Below, one piece after another: positions 41,546 through 53,700 of a DNA stretch of 58,101 nt (the stretch's first letter is position 1; each line of letters begins with the position of its first letter). This DNA is from Bacteroidales bacterium UBA4070 (GTDB lineage Bacteria; Bacteroidota; Bacteroidia; Bacteroidales; VadinHA17). The stretch is taken from the NCBI GenBank assembly GCA_002383485.1, contig DFYY01000015.1, positions 1-58,101 of the forward strand, written 5' to 3'. The notes beneath the pieces were generated by a model. The model was not told where the DNA came from. It did no database searches and worked only from the letters and a program-made list of their open reading frames with translations. A program made the translations under genes and the position numbers.

Positions 41546-42790
41546 ATGGAAAATGTTAATCTTATAGATACTTTTTCGGAGTTCAAGGAGCTTAAGAACA
41601 TTGACAGGCCAACGATGATGAGCGTGCTCGAGGATGTATTCAGGGGCATGCTTGCAAAAAAATACGGTTCGGCCGACAATTTTGACATCATTGTCAATAT
41701 TGACAAGGGCGACTTCGAGATATGGCGCAACCGGGAAGTGGTTGCAGATGATGAGCTCACCGATCCCATCACCCAGATACCCCTTTCCGAGGCTCATAAG
41801 ATTGACGAGGATTACGAGGTAGGCGAAGAGGTTTCCGACGAGGTCAAATTCCTTGATTTCGGCAGGAGAGCCATACTTGCTCTGAGGCAGAACCTCGTGG
41901 CCCGTATCCTTGATCTTGAGAAGAACAATATTTACATTAAATACAAGGACCGCATCGGTGACATCGTCACGGGTGAGGTTTACCAGGTGTGGAAGCGCGA
42001 GACACTGGTCCTTGACGATGACGGCAATGAACTCATTCTTCCAAAGCCCGAGCAGATACCGTCCGATCATTTCCGCAAGGGTGATACCATCCGTGCGGTT
42101 GTCATCAGGGTAGAGATGAAAAACAATACTCCCAACATCATTCTCAGCCGTACATCGCCTGTTTTCCTTGAAAGGCTCTTCGAGCTCGAGGTGCCAGAGA
42201 TCTTTGACGGCCTCATAACCATCAGGAAAATAGTAAGGGTTCCGGGCGAAAGGGCCAAGGTGGCAGTTGAGTCCTATGACGAACGTATTGACCCGGTGGG
42301 AGCATGCGTGGGCATGAAGGGATCGAGGATACATGGTATCGTTCGCGAACTGCGAAATGAAAACATCGACGTGATCAACTATACATCAAACATTCAGCTA
42401 TTCATCTCCAGGGCATTAAACCCGGCAAAAATCTCATCCATCAAGCTCATCGAATCTGAGAAGAAGGCTGAGATTTATCTCAAGCCAAGCGAAGTGTCAC
42501 TGGCCATTGGCAAGGGAGGTCTGAACATTAAGCTTGCCGGTCAGCTCACGGGGTATGACATCGAGGTATACCGTGAACCGGACAATGAGGATGAAGAGGA
42601 TGTCAGCCTCGACGAGTTTGCAGATGAGATTGAAGGCTGGATAATAGACGAACTGAAAGCCATTGGCTGTGACACGGCACGAAGCGTGCTGAGACTCACC
42701 GTCCATGAACTGGTTAAAAGAACGGATCTGGAAGAAGAGACAATCAAGGAGGTTGTCAACGTCCTCAGATCGGAATTTGAAAAGGAATAA
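41546..42790 (+). CDS. nusA: Transcription termination/antitermination factor NusA
   Basis: 414 residues. It binds RNA polymerase and nascent RNA, controlling pausing, termination and antitermination. Domains in order: N-terminal polymerase-binding domain (1-130), S1 (about 135-200, GDIVTGEVYQVWKRETLVL), KH1 (about 210-290, GACVGMKGSRIHGIVREL) and KH2 (about 300-345, EVSLAIGKGGLNIKLAGQL), then a short acidic tail region. The length without the E. coli acidic repeats is normal for the phylum. It lies 17 bases after rimP. Confidence 0.96.
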   Translation: MENVNLIDTFSEFKELKNIDRPTMMSVLEDVFRGMLAKKYGSADNFDIIVNIDKGDFEIWRNREVVADDELTDPITQIPLSEAHKIDEDYEVGEEVSDEVKFLDFGRRAILALRQNLVARILDLEKNNIYIKYKDRIGDIVTGEVYQVWKRETLVLDDDGNELILPKPEQIPSDHFRKGDTIRAVVIRVEMKNNTPNIILSRTSPVFLERLFELEVPEIFDGLITIRKIVRVPGERAKVAVESYDERIDPVGACVGMKGSRIHGIVRELRNENIDVINYTSNIQLFISRALNPAKISSIKLIESEKKAEIYLKPSEVSLAIGKGGLNIKLAGQLTGYDIEVYREPDNEDEEDVSLDEFADEIEGWIIDELKAIGCDTARSVLRLTVHELVKRTDLEEETIKEVVNVLRSEFEKE

Positions 42791-42847
42791 TCTGCTTCGC
42801 GGCAGGCAGCAATATAAAACTTATTAAGAGGTATCATAAAGGGATAT

Positions 42848-45760
42848 ATGACTGAAGACAAGAAAGCCATACGTTTAAGCAAGGCAGCCCGTGAATTCAA
42901 TGTCGGGATCCAGACGATCGTCGAGTTCCTTCACAAGAAGGGGTTTGAGATCTCCCATGATCCCAACTGCAAGATTCCGCCTGAGGCTTACGTTCTGATA
43001 GTCAAGGAATACAGCAGTGATCTCAGTGTGAAGAAGGATGCTGAGAAGCTTGCTCTCAAAGAGAAGATCACCCCCAAAAAGTCACTCTCCATCGAAGATA
43101 TGGAGTCGGGCAAGGAGAGCGATTCGGGTGAACCGGATGAGGACTTCCTCGTCACAGACATCTCAGGAGTGAAGAAGCATATTGATCTTCGCACCGAGAT
43201 ACGGAAGCCTGAGATCAGGACTGTTGGCAAGGTGGATCTTACCCCGCCGGCCAAACCGGTTAAGAAGGAGCCCGAAGCTCCGGTTCAGAAGCCTGCTGCT
43301 CAGGCAGAACAGTTAGCCGGGCCTGCTGCAGTGGAGACAGTCACTCCCGAGCCTGTTGTAAGCGAAGGTCCGAAACAGCCCAAGGTAATTGGCAAGGTGG
43401 ATCTTGATAAGCTTACGAAGCCGGAGAAGCAGGCAAAGAAGCCGGCCGCCAAAGCAGCAGAGCCTGTTGCCGAAGAGGTAAAGAAGAAGCCTGTTGTCAC
43501 CTCAGAACCGAAAACCGTTATTGAGAAGCCGGCAGAAGAGCCTGCTGCTCCTGCCCCGGCTCCCCCGCCGGAACCAAAAGAGACCGAGATCTTCCGTCCC
43601 GGGTACGAGAAGCTTGCCGGACCCAAGATTGTAGACAGGATAGTCCTTGTACCGGAGGTCAAGAAGAGCCGTGATCAGTCAGCTGATGCACGCCAGCGAC
43701 ATGATAAGAAGAGGGAAAGGATAAAACCGAAACCACGCGAGAAGGTAGCCCTGGACACCCCGCAGGCTCCTGCTCCTGACAGCAGAAAGGATAAAAAACC
43801 GCAGCCGAAGGATCACCGTGGCGGTGACAGGAAGAAGTCATTCCGTACACTCCGGCCCGAAGTAGATAAGGAAGACGTCTCCAAGAACATCAGGGACGTG
43901 AATCTCCTGATGAGCAAGAGCAAGTCGAAGGTGGCCAGGTACCGCCGTGACAAGCGCGATGCCATCAGCCAGAGGATGAGGGACGAGACAGAAAAGAAGG
44001 AACTCGAAAAGAGCGTTCTCAAGGTTACCGAATTCGTGTCAGTCAATGAGCTGGCCACAATGATGGACGTTCCTGTGGTGGAGATTATCTCCACCTGCAT
44101 GAGCCTGGGACTGATCGTTTCCATCAACCAGCGCCTTGATGCCGAGACCATGGCCATGCTGGCCGAGGAGTTTGGTTTTTCAGTCGAGTTTGTCAGTGCT
44201 GAGCTGCAGGAGGCGGTCAAGGAGGAGGAAGATGACGATACAAATCTTCAGCCCCGTCCGCCTATTGTGACGGTTATGGGACATGTTGACCATGGAAAGA
44301 CCAAGTTGCTTGACTATATCCGCAATGCCAACGTGGTTGCCGGTGAGGCAGGTGGCATAACACAGCACATCGGCGCCTACAGTGTCAACCTGGATGACGG
44401 GAAGATCATAACCTTCCTCGATACACCCGGTCACGAAGCCTTTACGGCCATGCGTGCCCGCGGTGCACAGATAACCGATATTGTTATCATCGTCGTTGCA
44501 GCTGATGACGGAGTGATGCCGCAAACCCGCGAGGCAATAAACCACGCGCATGCTGCCGGCGTTCCCATCATCTTTGCAATCAACAAGATAGATAAACCCA
44601 CAGCCAATGCTGACAAGATCCGTGAGGAGCTTGCCAGCATGAACTTCCTGGTTGAGGAGTGGGGCGGCAAATATCAGTCGCAGGAGATTTCCGCAAAGAG
44701 CGGGCTCAATATTGACGTGCTCCTTGAGAAGATCCTGCTGCAGGCTGAACTGCTTGAGCTGAAGGCCAATCCCGACAAGCTGGCAGTTGGCGCAGTCCTG
44801 GAATCATCACTCGACAAGGGTCGCGGCTTCGTGGCAACAGTGCTTGTCAAGGCAGGGACCCTTAAAGTTGGTGATGTTGTAATTGCGGGAAGCTGCTTCG
44901 GTCACATCAAGGCAATGTACAATGAACGCAACCAGAAGATCAATGAGGCCGGTCCTTCAATGCCGGTGCTGATCCTCGGCCTTAACGGCGCACCTCAGGC
45001 CGGTGACAAGTTCAATGTCATGGAGTCTGACAAGGAGGCCAAGGACATAGCCACCAAGAGGGCACAGTTGCAACGCGAACAGGGCCTGCGTACCCAGAAG
45101 CATATCACACTCGACGAGATCGGACGCCGTATTGCCATCGGCAACTTCCAGGAACTCAATATCATAGTCAAAGGGGACGTTGACGGATCGGTGGAAGCTC
45201 TCAGTGATTCACTCATCAAGCTGTCAACTGAAGAGATACAGGTCAACATCATACACAAGGCCGTGGGACAGATATCCGAATCGGATATACTGCTTGCAGC
45301 AGCATCCAACGCAATTGTTGTCGGTTTCCAGGTGAGACCGTCACTCAGTGCAAGGAAGCTGGCCGAGAAGGAGGGTATAGACATACGCCTTTACTCAATC
45401 ATCTACGATGCCATCGAGGAGATCAGGGCTGCAATGGAAGGGATGCTCTCGCCCGAGATCAAGGAAGAGATCGTGGCCACCGTGGAGGTGCGCGAGGTCT
45501 TCAGGATCGGAAAGGTGGGAACTGTTGCCGGCTGTTTCGTGCGTGACGGCAAGATAACCCGCAACACCAAGGTGAGAGTGATACGTGACGGTATAGTAAT
45601 CTACACCGGAGATCTTGGCTCACTTAAGAGGTTCAAGGATGACGTGCGCGAGGTGACATCCGGCTACGAGTGCGGACTCAACATTGATAACTTCAATGAT
45701 ATCAAGGTCGGAGACGTGGTAGAGGGTTACCAGACCGTGCAGGTCAAGAAAACCCTGTAG
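42848..45760 (+). CDS. infB: Translation initiation factor IF-2
   Basis: 970 residues. It brings formyl-Met-tRNA to the 30S subunit and drives subunit joining. An N-terminal IF2_N helix (RLSKAAREFNVGIQTIVEFL) is followed by a long Lys/Pro/Ala/Glu-rich linker (about 80-330) and a second IF2_N-like domain near 390. The GTPase domain has G1 GHVDHGKTKLLD, G2 GGITQHIGAY, G3 DTPGHEAF and G4 NKIDKP. Domains II-IV follow, ending with the tRNA-binding C2 domain (GYECGLNIDNFNDIKVGD). It closes the operon, and is followed by a 7-mer repeat element. Confidence 0.97.
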   Translation: MTEDKKAIRLSKAAREFNVGIQTIVEFLHKKGFEISHDPNCKIPPEAYVLIVKEYSSDLSVKKDAEKLALKEKITPKKSLSIEDMESGKESDSGEPDEDFLVTDISGVKKHIDLRTEIRKPEIRTVGKVDLTPPAKPVKKEPEAPVQKPAAQAEQLAGPAAVETVTPEPVVSEGPKQPKVIGKVDLDKLTKPEKQAKKPAAKAAEPVAEEVKKKPVVTSEPKTVIEKPAEEPAAPAPAPPPEPKETEIFRPGYEKLAGPKIVDRIVLVPEVKKSRDQSADARQRHDKKRERIKPKPREKVALDTPQAPAPDSRKDKKPQPKDHRGGDRKKSFRTLRPEVDKEDVSKNIRDVNLLMSKSKSKVARYRRDKRDAISQRMRDETEKKELEKSVLKVTEFVSVNELATMMDVPVVEIISTCMSLGLIVSINQRLDAETMAMLAEEFGFSVEFVSAELQEAVKEEEDDDTNLQPRPPIVTVMGHVDHGKTKLLDYIRNANVVAGEAGGITQHIGAYSVNLDDGKIITFLDTPGHEAFTAMRARGAQITDIVIIVVAADDGVMPQTREAINHAHAAGVPIIFAINKIDKPTANADKIREELASMNFLVEEWGGKYQSQEISAKSGLNIDVLLEKILLQAELLELKANPDKLAVGAVLESSLDKGRGFVATVLVKAGTLKVGDVVIAGSCFGHIKAMYNERNQKINEAGPSMPVLILGLNGAPQAGDKFNVMESDKEAKDIATKRAQLQREQGLRTQKHITLDEIGRRIAIGNFQELNIIVKGDVDGSVEALSDSLIKLSTEEIQVNIIHKAVGQISESDILLAAASNAIVVGFQVRPSLSARKLAEKEGIDIRLYSIIYDAIEEIRAAMEGMLSPEIKEEIVATVEVREVFRIGKVGTVAGCFVRDGKITRNTKVRVIRDGIVIYTGDLGSLKRFKDDVREVTSGYECGLNIDNFNDIKVGDVVEGYQTVQVKKTL

Positions 45761-45800
45761 GAGTTGCGAGTTGCGAGTTGCGAATTGCGAATTAATTCGA
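45761..45800. repeat. Intergenic 7-base tandem repeat (GAGTTGC type)
   Basis: Three GAGTTGC units and one GAATTGC follow the infB stop without a gap, ending in the 12-base palindrome CGAATTAATTCG (45788-45799). It fills the junction with the convergent GH31 pseudogene and resembles the element at 11904. Confidence 0.75.
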
Positions 45801-45816
45801 CCTCTCAGATCGCAGT

Positions 45817-47097
45817 TTACTCCAGCTTCCGGGTGACGGATTTACCGTCAAACTCAATTTCATAAACCTTACCGTCGGGGATTGTCGTGACTTTAAATGT
45901 CCGTGGCGTGTTGCCGGTCAGCTTCATGACTGACGGATCAATTTTCAGGGTCCCGGACGCATTGTCCCACAGCAGTCTGATCAGATTGTAACCTTTATCC
46001 CGTAGATACTCATTCGATATGCCGTCGTCTTCATAAAGTATGTACTCACCGTCTGCCCCGGTATATATTCTGAATGTCAGGTCATCTTCAACCTCTTCTG
46101 ATACATACTGTCTTACGGGATCTACCGGGATTATTGATCCGGCCCTGACAAAAATGGGCATCGTCTCAAGGTCAACCTGCCTGGTATAATCACTTCCGCC
46201 ACTAATCAGTGTGTTTGTAAACCAGTCATACCAGTTGCCTTCCGGGAGGTACACAGTACGTGTCCTTGCACCCGGTCTGTAAACCGGAGCAATAAGCAAA
46301 TCCCGGCCCCACAGGTACTGATCGCCTTTCCCCAGGGCCTTTCGGTCACCCGGATAATGTATCCACATAGCCCTCATCATCGGCAGCCCGGTCTCCCTGG
46401 CTTCCCATGCAAGGGTGTAGTTATATGAGAGCAACTGGTATCTTAACTCCGCATATTTCCTGCAGACAGGTTCGATTGCCGGGTTGTTGAGCTCTTGCGG
46501 GGAGGGGTTATACATTTCGGTGTTTCTGGCCGGCACATTGCGGTTGTTATCCTCCCGCGGCCCCATCTCTGACAACCCCCATCCCCACGGAAGTATCGTC
46601 CACCATGTACGTCCGTGTGACCTGAATGAAGGGCAGAAGGCTCCGAACTGGAACCACCTGGCGTACATCTCGCCGGTTCGTTCATTCCCTGGATAGAATC
46701 CTCCGATGTCTGATCCCCAGAAAGGTGACAGGCTGAGAGAGTGGTTAATCCCCACAGCAATCTGGCCCTCCAGTGTTTTCCAGGAGGATTGTGTATCACC
46801 TGACCAGACCCATCCTCCCCACCGGGCTACGCCCAGATGTCCGTTACGGTGGAGGCTCCACGGACGGATACCGGGTTTATCGTACCCGCGTTTTGCGAGG
46901 AGAGGGGTTTGCAAAAGTGAAAAACTGATATTCCTTGGCCTGAGAGTGATTCTAAGACTGTTTTCTCAGGATTCTCTGATTTCGAGGAGAGACTCCTTGC
47001 CCATTGACACGATTTTTGTTGTGCAGGAATCTGCCGCAATCAATAATAAAAGAAAGGCGGAGATGATCAAAATGCGTTGGGTACTCTTCCGGTTCAT
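45817..47097 (-). pseudogene. Glycoside hydrolase family 31, broken lipoprotein gene
   Basis: Reading from ATG 47097, a lipoprotein signal peptide (LLLIAADSC, lipid Cys about 28) and a short mature start are followed by an in-frame TGA at codon 44 (46966-46968). After it, NSLRITLRPRNISF leads into the C-terminal half of a GH31 enzyme: RWGGWVWSGDTQSSW with the acid/base Asp, FWGSDIGGFYPG, and MMRAMWIHYPGDRKA. The N-terminal beta domain and the first half of the TIM barrel, including the nucleophile Asp, are missing; about 400 residues have been lost in frame near residue 70. Intact relatives (alpha-glucosidase or xylosidase) have about 800-950 residues. Not functional. Confidence 0.88.
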
Positions 47098-47164
47098 GCT
47101 ATTTCGGGTTATTGAATACAGCCTCTTGAATTAATACAGTTAGTTGACACAAAGAAACGAAAGA

Positions 47165-47186
47165 GGGCGTCTCAAATGAGGCGCCC
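47165..47186 (-). terminator. Terminator after gcvH
   Basis: A 9-bp stem (47165-47173 with 47178-47186, one G-T wobble) with a 4-base loop, followed on the minus strand by a T-rich stretch. It ends the pdxA-ruvA-sprA-gcvH run. Confidence 0.65.
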
Positions 47187-47218
47187 CCGTCTATTATATA
47201 ACATAGATGCTTAAAAAT

Positions 47219-47599
47219 TCAGGCTCCGATGAGTTTTTTGTAAGCTTCGGCATCAAGAAGGTCATTCATTTCAGAAGCGTCGGAGATTTCAACCTTGACC
47301 ATCCATCCCTGACCATATGGATCGGAGTTGACGAGGTCAGCCTTTGTATCAAGCTCCTCGTTCTTTTCCAGGACAGTGCCGCTGACCGGCATGAAGAGAT
47401 CAGATACGGTCTTGACGGCCTCAACCGTTCCGAAAACCTCACCGTGGCCGAGTTCCTCGCCCACAGTCTCGATCTCGATAAAAACAATATCGCCCAGCTC
47501 ATGCTGAGCAAAATCGGTAATGCCTACTGTTGCCACATTACCGTTGATGAGAACCCACTCATGATCCTTGGTGTACTTAAGGTTTGCCGGAACGTTCAT
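47219..47599 (-). CDS. gcvH: Glycine cleavage system H protein
   Basis: 126 residues, full length. It shuttles the methylamine intermediate between the P, T and L proteins of the glycine cleavage complex on a lipoyl arm. Lys63 in GTVEAVKTVSDL is the lipoylation site. The N-terminus YTKDHEWVLINGNVATVGIT and the C-terminal NDLLDAEAYKKLIG are standard. It lies 117 bases downstream of sprA on the same strand, a pairing common in Bacteroidota. The other gcv genes are not in the window. Confidence 0.97.
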   Translation of the reverse strand: MNVPANLKYTKDHEWVLINGNVATVGITDFAQHELGDIVFIEIETVGEELGHGEVFGTVEAVKTVSDLFMPVSGTVLEKNEELDTKADLVNSDPYGQGWMVKVEISDASEMNDLLDAEAYKKLIGA

Positions 47600-47715
47600 T
47601 GTTTGATATTTTATTTATGTTAGACTTTGATCTTCAGGTAACAGATTGTCAAAAATACATCTTTTTTAATATATAAAACCTGATAAAAGCTTTTTTTGCA
47701 GGGCGGTCTGTTCCG

Positions 47716-50700
47716 TCACTGTACCAGGGTAAACCTCAGGCTGAACCCAAAATTGGTGTTTGAGGTAAGGAAGGTGTTCGCCACAAAGGGATTATTCAGT
47801 GTATGGTCAGCATAGATCTGCAGGTTAAATCTGTCACTCAGCACGTAGTCGGCAGTGGCCCCCAGGGTGAAAACCTTCTGGCCTGCCACTGGCTGGTTAA
47901 CCTGCTCTATCAGCTTACGGGCCAGTGTTTTATTGTCTCTTATTGAAAAGTCAAGTTTAATGTTCAGATCGCTCTCCAGCGCCTTCTGGCCGGTCCGCGA
48001 GCGCAGCATGATTGCCACATCATCAAACCGGTAGCCCGCCCCTATTGTGATCTCGTCATTCCTGATGTCAGCCACCTGGTTGCTTGCCAGGTTGAGGGTG
48101 ACTGTACGTGACTTGCGGTACTCAATCCTGGTCGTCAGTGAGTTCTTCCATCCCAGGTCAACGTTGATAAGCGGACTGAACTGCTCATTGATGGTGACCG
48201 TATTTATTTCGTACTGAGGTATGAAGTTTGACCGGAGGTCACGGATCCTGCTGACGCCTGAACCGTCCGGGTCATAATAGAGACTGGTGTTGAATGAACC
48301 AATAGTATATGTTGAACGGTACTGGTGTGACAGGCTCACCGAGTTGAATACCTTCCTCACTGCTTCAAACTTTGTCAGCCCCTCGAAGTTGATCCTCCAG
48401 TTGGGCATCATGTGCAGCATTGAAGGGAAAGGTGAGAGCGAAATCCTTTCAGGATCTCTTCGGGTGTAGGCGGCAAGGAATGCCGGAACAAGTACTTCGC
48501 CGGAGGTTATTCCGTAACCGCTGGCATAGGGACCTGTGACCGGCTCCCCGGTGACGGGATCGAAGCCCGGATCATACAGGTTGTCAATCTGCTGGCGCTC
48601 TTCCGACCTGCGTTGCGAGATGACAGCCGTATAGTCACGGAACCTCTCGAAGGTCTCCGAAACATAATCTCCGGTCTTTGGAATTTTTTCAAAGGCAGTG
48701 CCCCATGACACCACCGAGATGGTAAAGTTACCGGTGAGACGGGTGTTCCTGGTGCTGTCAGGGAAATTGCCCAGACGGTCAGCCCTCAGGTATGATGATA
48801 AAGTCTCGGAGTAACGACGGTCAGCCGTAACATCAATGCGCAGGCCCGGGAAGGGTTCAATATTGGCCCGAAGGTTTATCTGCTCACGCTTGCTGAAGGT
48901 GGCAGCATTGTTGAGCAGGGTGTCAGTTGTGATCCAGCCGTTGATGACAGCCTCATCAAAGAACCTCTCATCTGTCAGGCCGGCAATGAAGCGCCAGCCG
49001 GGAGAGAGCATCCCTCCGCTGTTCTGCTGGCCAAGGAAGCTTGTTCCGGGAAGGTAACCGGGAAGAATATGTCCCTGTTCTAAGGTATAGGTGGCTGACA
49101 CATTCCGAAGCGCCATCAGTCCCCTGATCAGATATCGGCCAACCACGCTGGCTACTCCGGGCTTCTTCTCCACCCTGCCCTTAATGTCAACACTGGCATT
49201 TGAAACATCTGCGTCAGGAGTGAAGTCGATCCGCATGTCAGATACAACGTCATACTTGCCGTTGACAACTGTGCCGTCCGGTGCGGTGACCGTCACGGTT
49301 ACATCCTTTGTCTTCAGGTTATGGTTGATTATGCGAGCCCTTCCGGCTCTAAGTACCAGGCCCTTCCTGCTATGTGTCACCTCCTCGTAGCCGAGGCTCA
49401 TGCGCCGGGCGGCGCCTGGCTGAGTAGTGGCTTCTATCTCCTTGAGGAACTTCACCTTGCCATATAGGTTCGTGAGGTTGGCCTGAAGGGTGAACTGCCC
49501 GTTGTTGGAATTCTTTATGATGTTCCCCGGATTGATGTTCACCGAGTCCGGGAATACGGTCCCTGCCAGCCAGTCATACCTGGCGCTGTAACGGGCATTG
49601 GATGTCACCCATGATAGCAACGGCAGCTTGTTGATCGGAACATTGTAGTTGAAATTAAGCAGGTGGTAATAATTGGTAGTTCTGCCGAAACCGGAGAGGT
49701 TGGTCATGACAGAGTCACGCCAGGCTTCGAACAGGTCAGGGTACCGCCTGCGGTCTACCCCGCCGCCAGGTTCATCGATGCGGGCGATGCTGCTTGCGGT
49801 GAAGTCCACCTTCAACTGCTTGGTGATGTCATATTTGACGTCATAGAAGCGGGTCCACTGAAAGTCTTTCGTGAAAACCGGCTCTATCAGAATACCGGGA
49901 TTGTTTATATTCCTGGTTTTAACCTCGTTATAGTACCTGTACAAGTCAGTGCGAACGGTGATGTGTTTGGGGAAGAGGTATACATTGAAGTCCTTTATCA
50001 GCCTGAAGGCAGATGAGTTGAATATCTGTGCCTTCTGGAACGGAGTGAAGTTTTTCGGCCGTGCATCGAAGTCATAGGCTATACCTCCCCTGTATGTCTT
50101 CTCCACGTCTATCTCTGTCCTGGGATCGGTGTTGTACACCTCGTTGAAGGCATAGCTGACAGTGACGTTTGCAGGGTCCCAGGCATGTGGCTTCTCACCT
50201 CTCCTGGTGGTGCCGGCATTACTGACTGTAAGGGTACGCCTGCGCGAATACTCTTCTGACAGGTCAAGAACGCTGTCTCTCTCAGCCTTTGTCCCGAGAT
50301 TATCAAGTGCATCGGTCAGAAGGATATCCGGATCCAGCGGATCATACTGAGGCCTGATCCGGTTTTCAGAGTAACCCATATAGACCGGAATACGGATGCC
50401 TGCTTTCTCGGGAAAGAATTTACCCAGCTCAAGGTTTGAAGAGAGGTCATACTGTATCACCTGCTCCATGCTGCGCTGGTTTACGTTTTTGTCAATGCTG
50501 CCCCACCCGGGTGTGCTGGTCTGTCCCACCAGGTTAACCGTTCCCAGGTCAGCCAGGCGTGCCTGCATCTGTGCGTTGGCTGCCCATCCTCCGTCCTCGC
50601 GGAAGTCGCTCAGCCGCAGCTCGTTGATCCATACCTCTGCGGATCTGGGTGCCCCGTCATCGCTCTGCGGACGGCGTGTCCTGATGGGGTTCCTGACACC

Positions 50701-53700
50701 CACCATCACAACCCTTACGTTGCTGAGGTTGGGATTGCCGCTGACGGATACACGGGTATTCCCTGACTGAACGGAAAAGATATCGGCCTCGCTGAGGGTT
50801 GAGCCGGGCTGGCGCATGGCTGCATCACGGGCCTGCTTCGCTTCAAGCAGCTCTGAGAGGTCTATGTCTATCCTGTTCTCTTCAGGCCATACAATCTCCC
50901 TCTGCTCCTCGCTGCTGTTGCTGTACCTGCCGTACGGGGTCAGCTTAAGGGGTATCTCGTACTCGTAAAAGTTGCTCCTGTAGTCTGACCCAAGCCTTAC
51001 GAAAACCGTAACATCTTCATCATCAAGCGGTTCACCAATGAGGGCTTCGGCATGTACCTCCATCTTAAGTCTGCGGTACTGCCTCATGTCAAGGGTGACA
51101 TTCTTGTACGTGGCCCTGGCATCACCGTCGGCGAGGCTGCGGACGCGAAGAACCATTGACTGCTCATTGAGCTGCCTCAGCTGCGGGTTGGCGGGGTCAA
51201 TGACACGGTCGAATCCGGGAGGCAGAACGTAGTTAACCGGCTCCTTGCCGGCGTTCTCCTCAATGCTCACCGAGCTTATCTCGAAGGTGCCGTCATCCTC
51301 CTCAGGCACGGTGATGCGCTCACCGCCCTCGAAGAAGGTAAGGTTATACTTGCGCCATTCGGACCGTACGAGCTCGAGGCGGGCAAAGCGCATGATTACC
51401 TCCTCGTCAAAGTTGCGCGCAAACATACGGAGGAAACGGATCGACTTGAAATCACGGATGGAGCCAACCCGCCTCTCATAATCAGTGACAGGGATCTTGA
51501 ACTGGTACCACTTTACAGGCGACTTCTCGCCATTGGCGAAGGTGGCTGTGTACTCCAGCTCATCAACGATGAAGTTTTCACCCACAACCATATCCTCCGG
51601 TCTCAGGCTGATGTGATACTGGTAGTAGCTCTCGGTCTCGCTCAGAGTGTTATCACGGTTGATGTCTTCCATATCAGGCAGTGTGGTTCCGCTGGTGGGA
51701 TATGACTCGGAAGACATCTCTGACGTAGGCGAGTTGCCGTCAGTGCCGTTGAATCTCTTGTATCTCTCCAGGATGCCCAGCTGCATCTGGTCATAGTCGG
51801 ATCCCCTGAAGTAATGGAAGTCATCACTTGACGGGTCTTCCCTGATCTGCTCCATGACCACCGGGCTGACCACCGCTCCCACAGCCTGAATGAAGCTGTC
51901 AAAGAATGCAGCTTCGTCCTCATTGCTGAGACCGTCAAGCCCGACATCCTGGTAGCGGCGAGAGTCAATGTTATTGTCAAAGGCCTGAACAACAGCCTGT
52001 ACTGTTGGCACCCGGCCCCATACGGTGGTGTCCACATTTACCAGCAGCGGAGAGTTGGGAAGACCGTTCTCAAACTGCTTGCGCGAATCGCGAAGTATGT
52101 CCTCTGAAATATTTCCCAGGTTGAAGTAAAGATCACCCCCCTCATGGTCAGGGTTCTCTACAAATGGATCCATGACCCAGAACTTGATGTACTGAATGTT
52201 GGCCGATTCAAAGTCATTGGTGAGCAGTTCGCGCATCATCCCTCCCCAGCGTGTACGCGGGGAGTTGAGCAGACCCTCACTGCTGAGCCCGGCCGAGTAT
52301 GCCCCGGGCAGCACGTCAAAGTTGAAGGGCCCTCTCTCCCCGGGATAAAAGGCCACGTTCAGAACGGAGATGTTCGTCGGGATACCGCTTGGCGACTCCT
52401 TGAAGGGGAATATCTCAGTCTCGTATATCTCCCTGACGAAATGACTTGACTGCAGATCAGGGTTGGCACGGATATGCCCCGGTGTGGTTGAGCCGTTGCG
52501 AAGGAAAAGGGGGTCAATGACGTACCACGCCATTCGCGCCCTGTTGAATCCCGAGCGCAGGTCCTTGCTCAATCTGGCCTCGGGGAAGAGCTGGTCCTGT
52601 CCCTGCGGAATGCTGGCAAGTGACCAGGCATTGAAAGCCCTCAGGTCAAGCGATATTTCACTGGCTTCAAAGTCATCAATATAGACAGCCCCTTCAGCAG
52701 TTATTGCCCTGCTGTGCCCGGGGACAAGGTGTGCAAACTCACCGAAGAAGTTGATTGATGAGGGAGCATTTGTCTCGATAAGCGGAAGCCAGTCGATGGC
52801 GTTGGTAAGAAGTTGCGATTCAGTGCGGTAAGATGCATCAAAGCCATAAATCGTGTTAGAGATCGGATCATCACCGTAAGTGACCTTTTGCGTATAGGGC
52901 CTTTCAGTGAGCCTGAGCACCGTCCCTCCCAGATTTAATTTTTCCGAGAAGCGGTAATTGAGATGAGTACCAACGAGTGTCTTTGTCTGAAGGCCAAAGA
53001 ACTGGTTGCTTTCAAGCGAGACCTGGACAGGTGTCTGTGACTCGATGATTGCGGAATTAATGATCTTCACCGAGCCCATGTTGTAGTCAACGGTAAAATC
53101 AACGTTTTCCGTCAGTGAGACACCACCGGCTGTTACCTTTACGGATCCGGCCGGAATATTGGCCACATTGAGCCGTATCTCTGACCCGGAAGCAGAGGAG
53201 AACTGACCGCGCATCAGGTACTTGTTCTTTTCGGCCATCTGTCTTGCCACCGTCTGGGTAGAGTCATACAGTTCCGTGAAAACATATTTCCTTATCTGCT
53301 CAGGATCAGTTATATACTTAAGCAGATGGCGGCCAAAAGGCTCAAGCACTGGAAAGATGATCCTGCCTCTCTCTGACATTACGGTTATACCTTCAACGAA
53401 GTCGAACAGGCCGTCAGGCTGCCTGTCAAGCTGTGAGTTCAGCCGGTCAAGGCCCAGCGCCTGCAGCAGCACCTTTCCGTCAAGAGGCGTTTCCGGAAGG
53501 TAGTTGAGGGCGTTCCCGGTCTTGTCATCCTGGTAGAGGATATTGACCTCGAAGTTCTTTGGTTCAATCCTTCCTGATCCGACGTTGTAGATGTTTTTCA
53601 TCATCAGTTTCCATGTCGGTATCTGCGGACTGAGGGTGGTACCCTTGATGAGCTTGAGGATGAGCGCGTCAGGCGCCGTAATTCCGTCGGTGGAGAACTC

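Noticed and set aside
30534..47097. Recoding of TGA as glycine, since both broken genes contain in-frame TGA and one sits at a glycine position
   Set aside because: leuS, the M23 gene, rnc and other intact genes end in TGA at family-typical C-termini, so TGA is a normal stop here.
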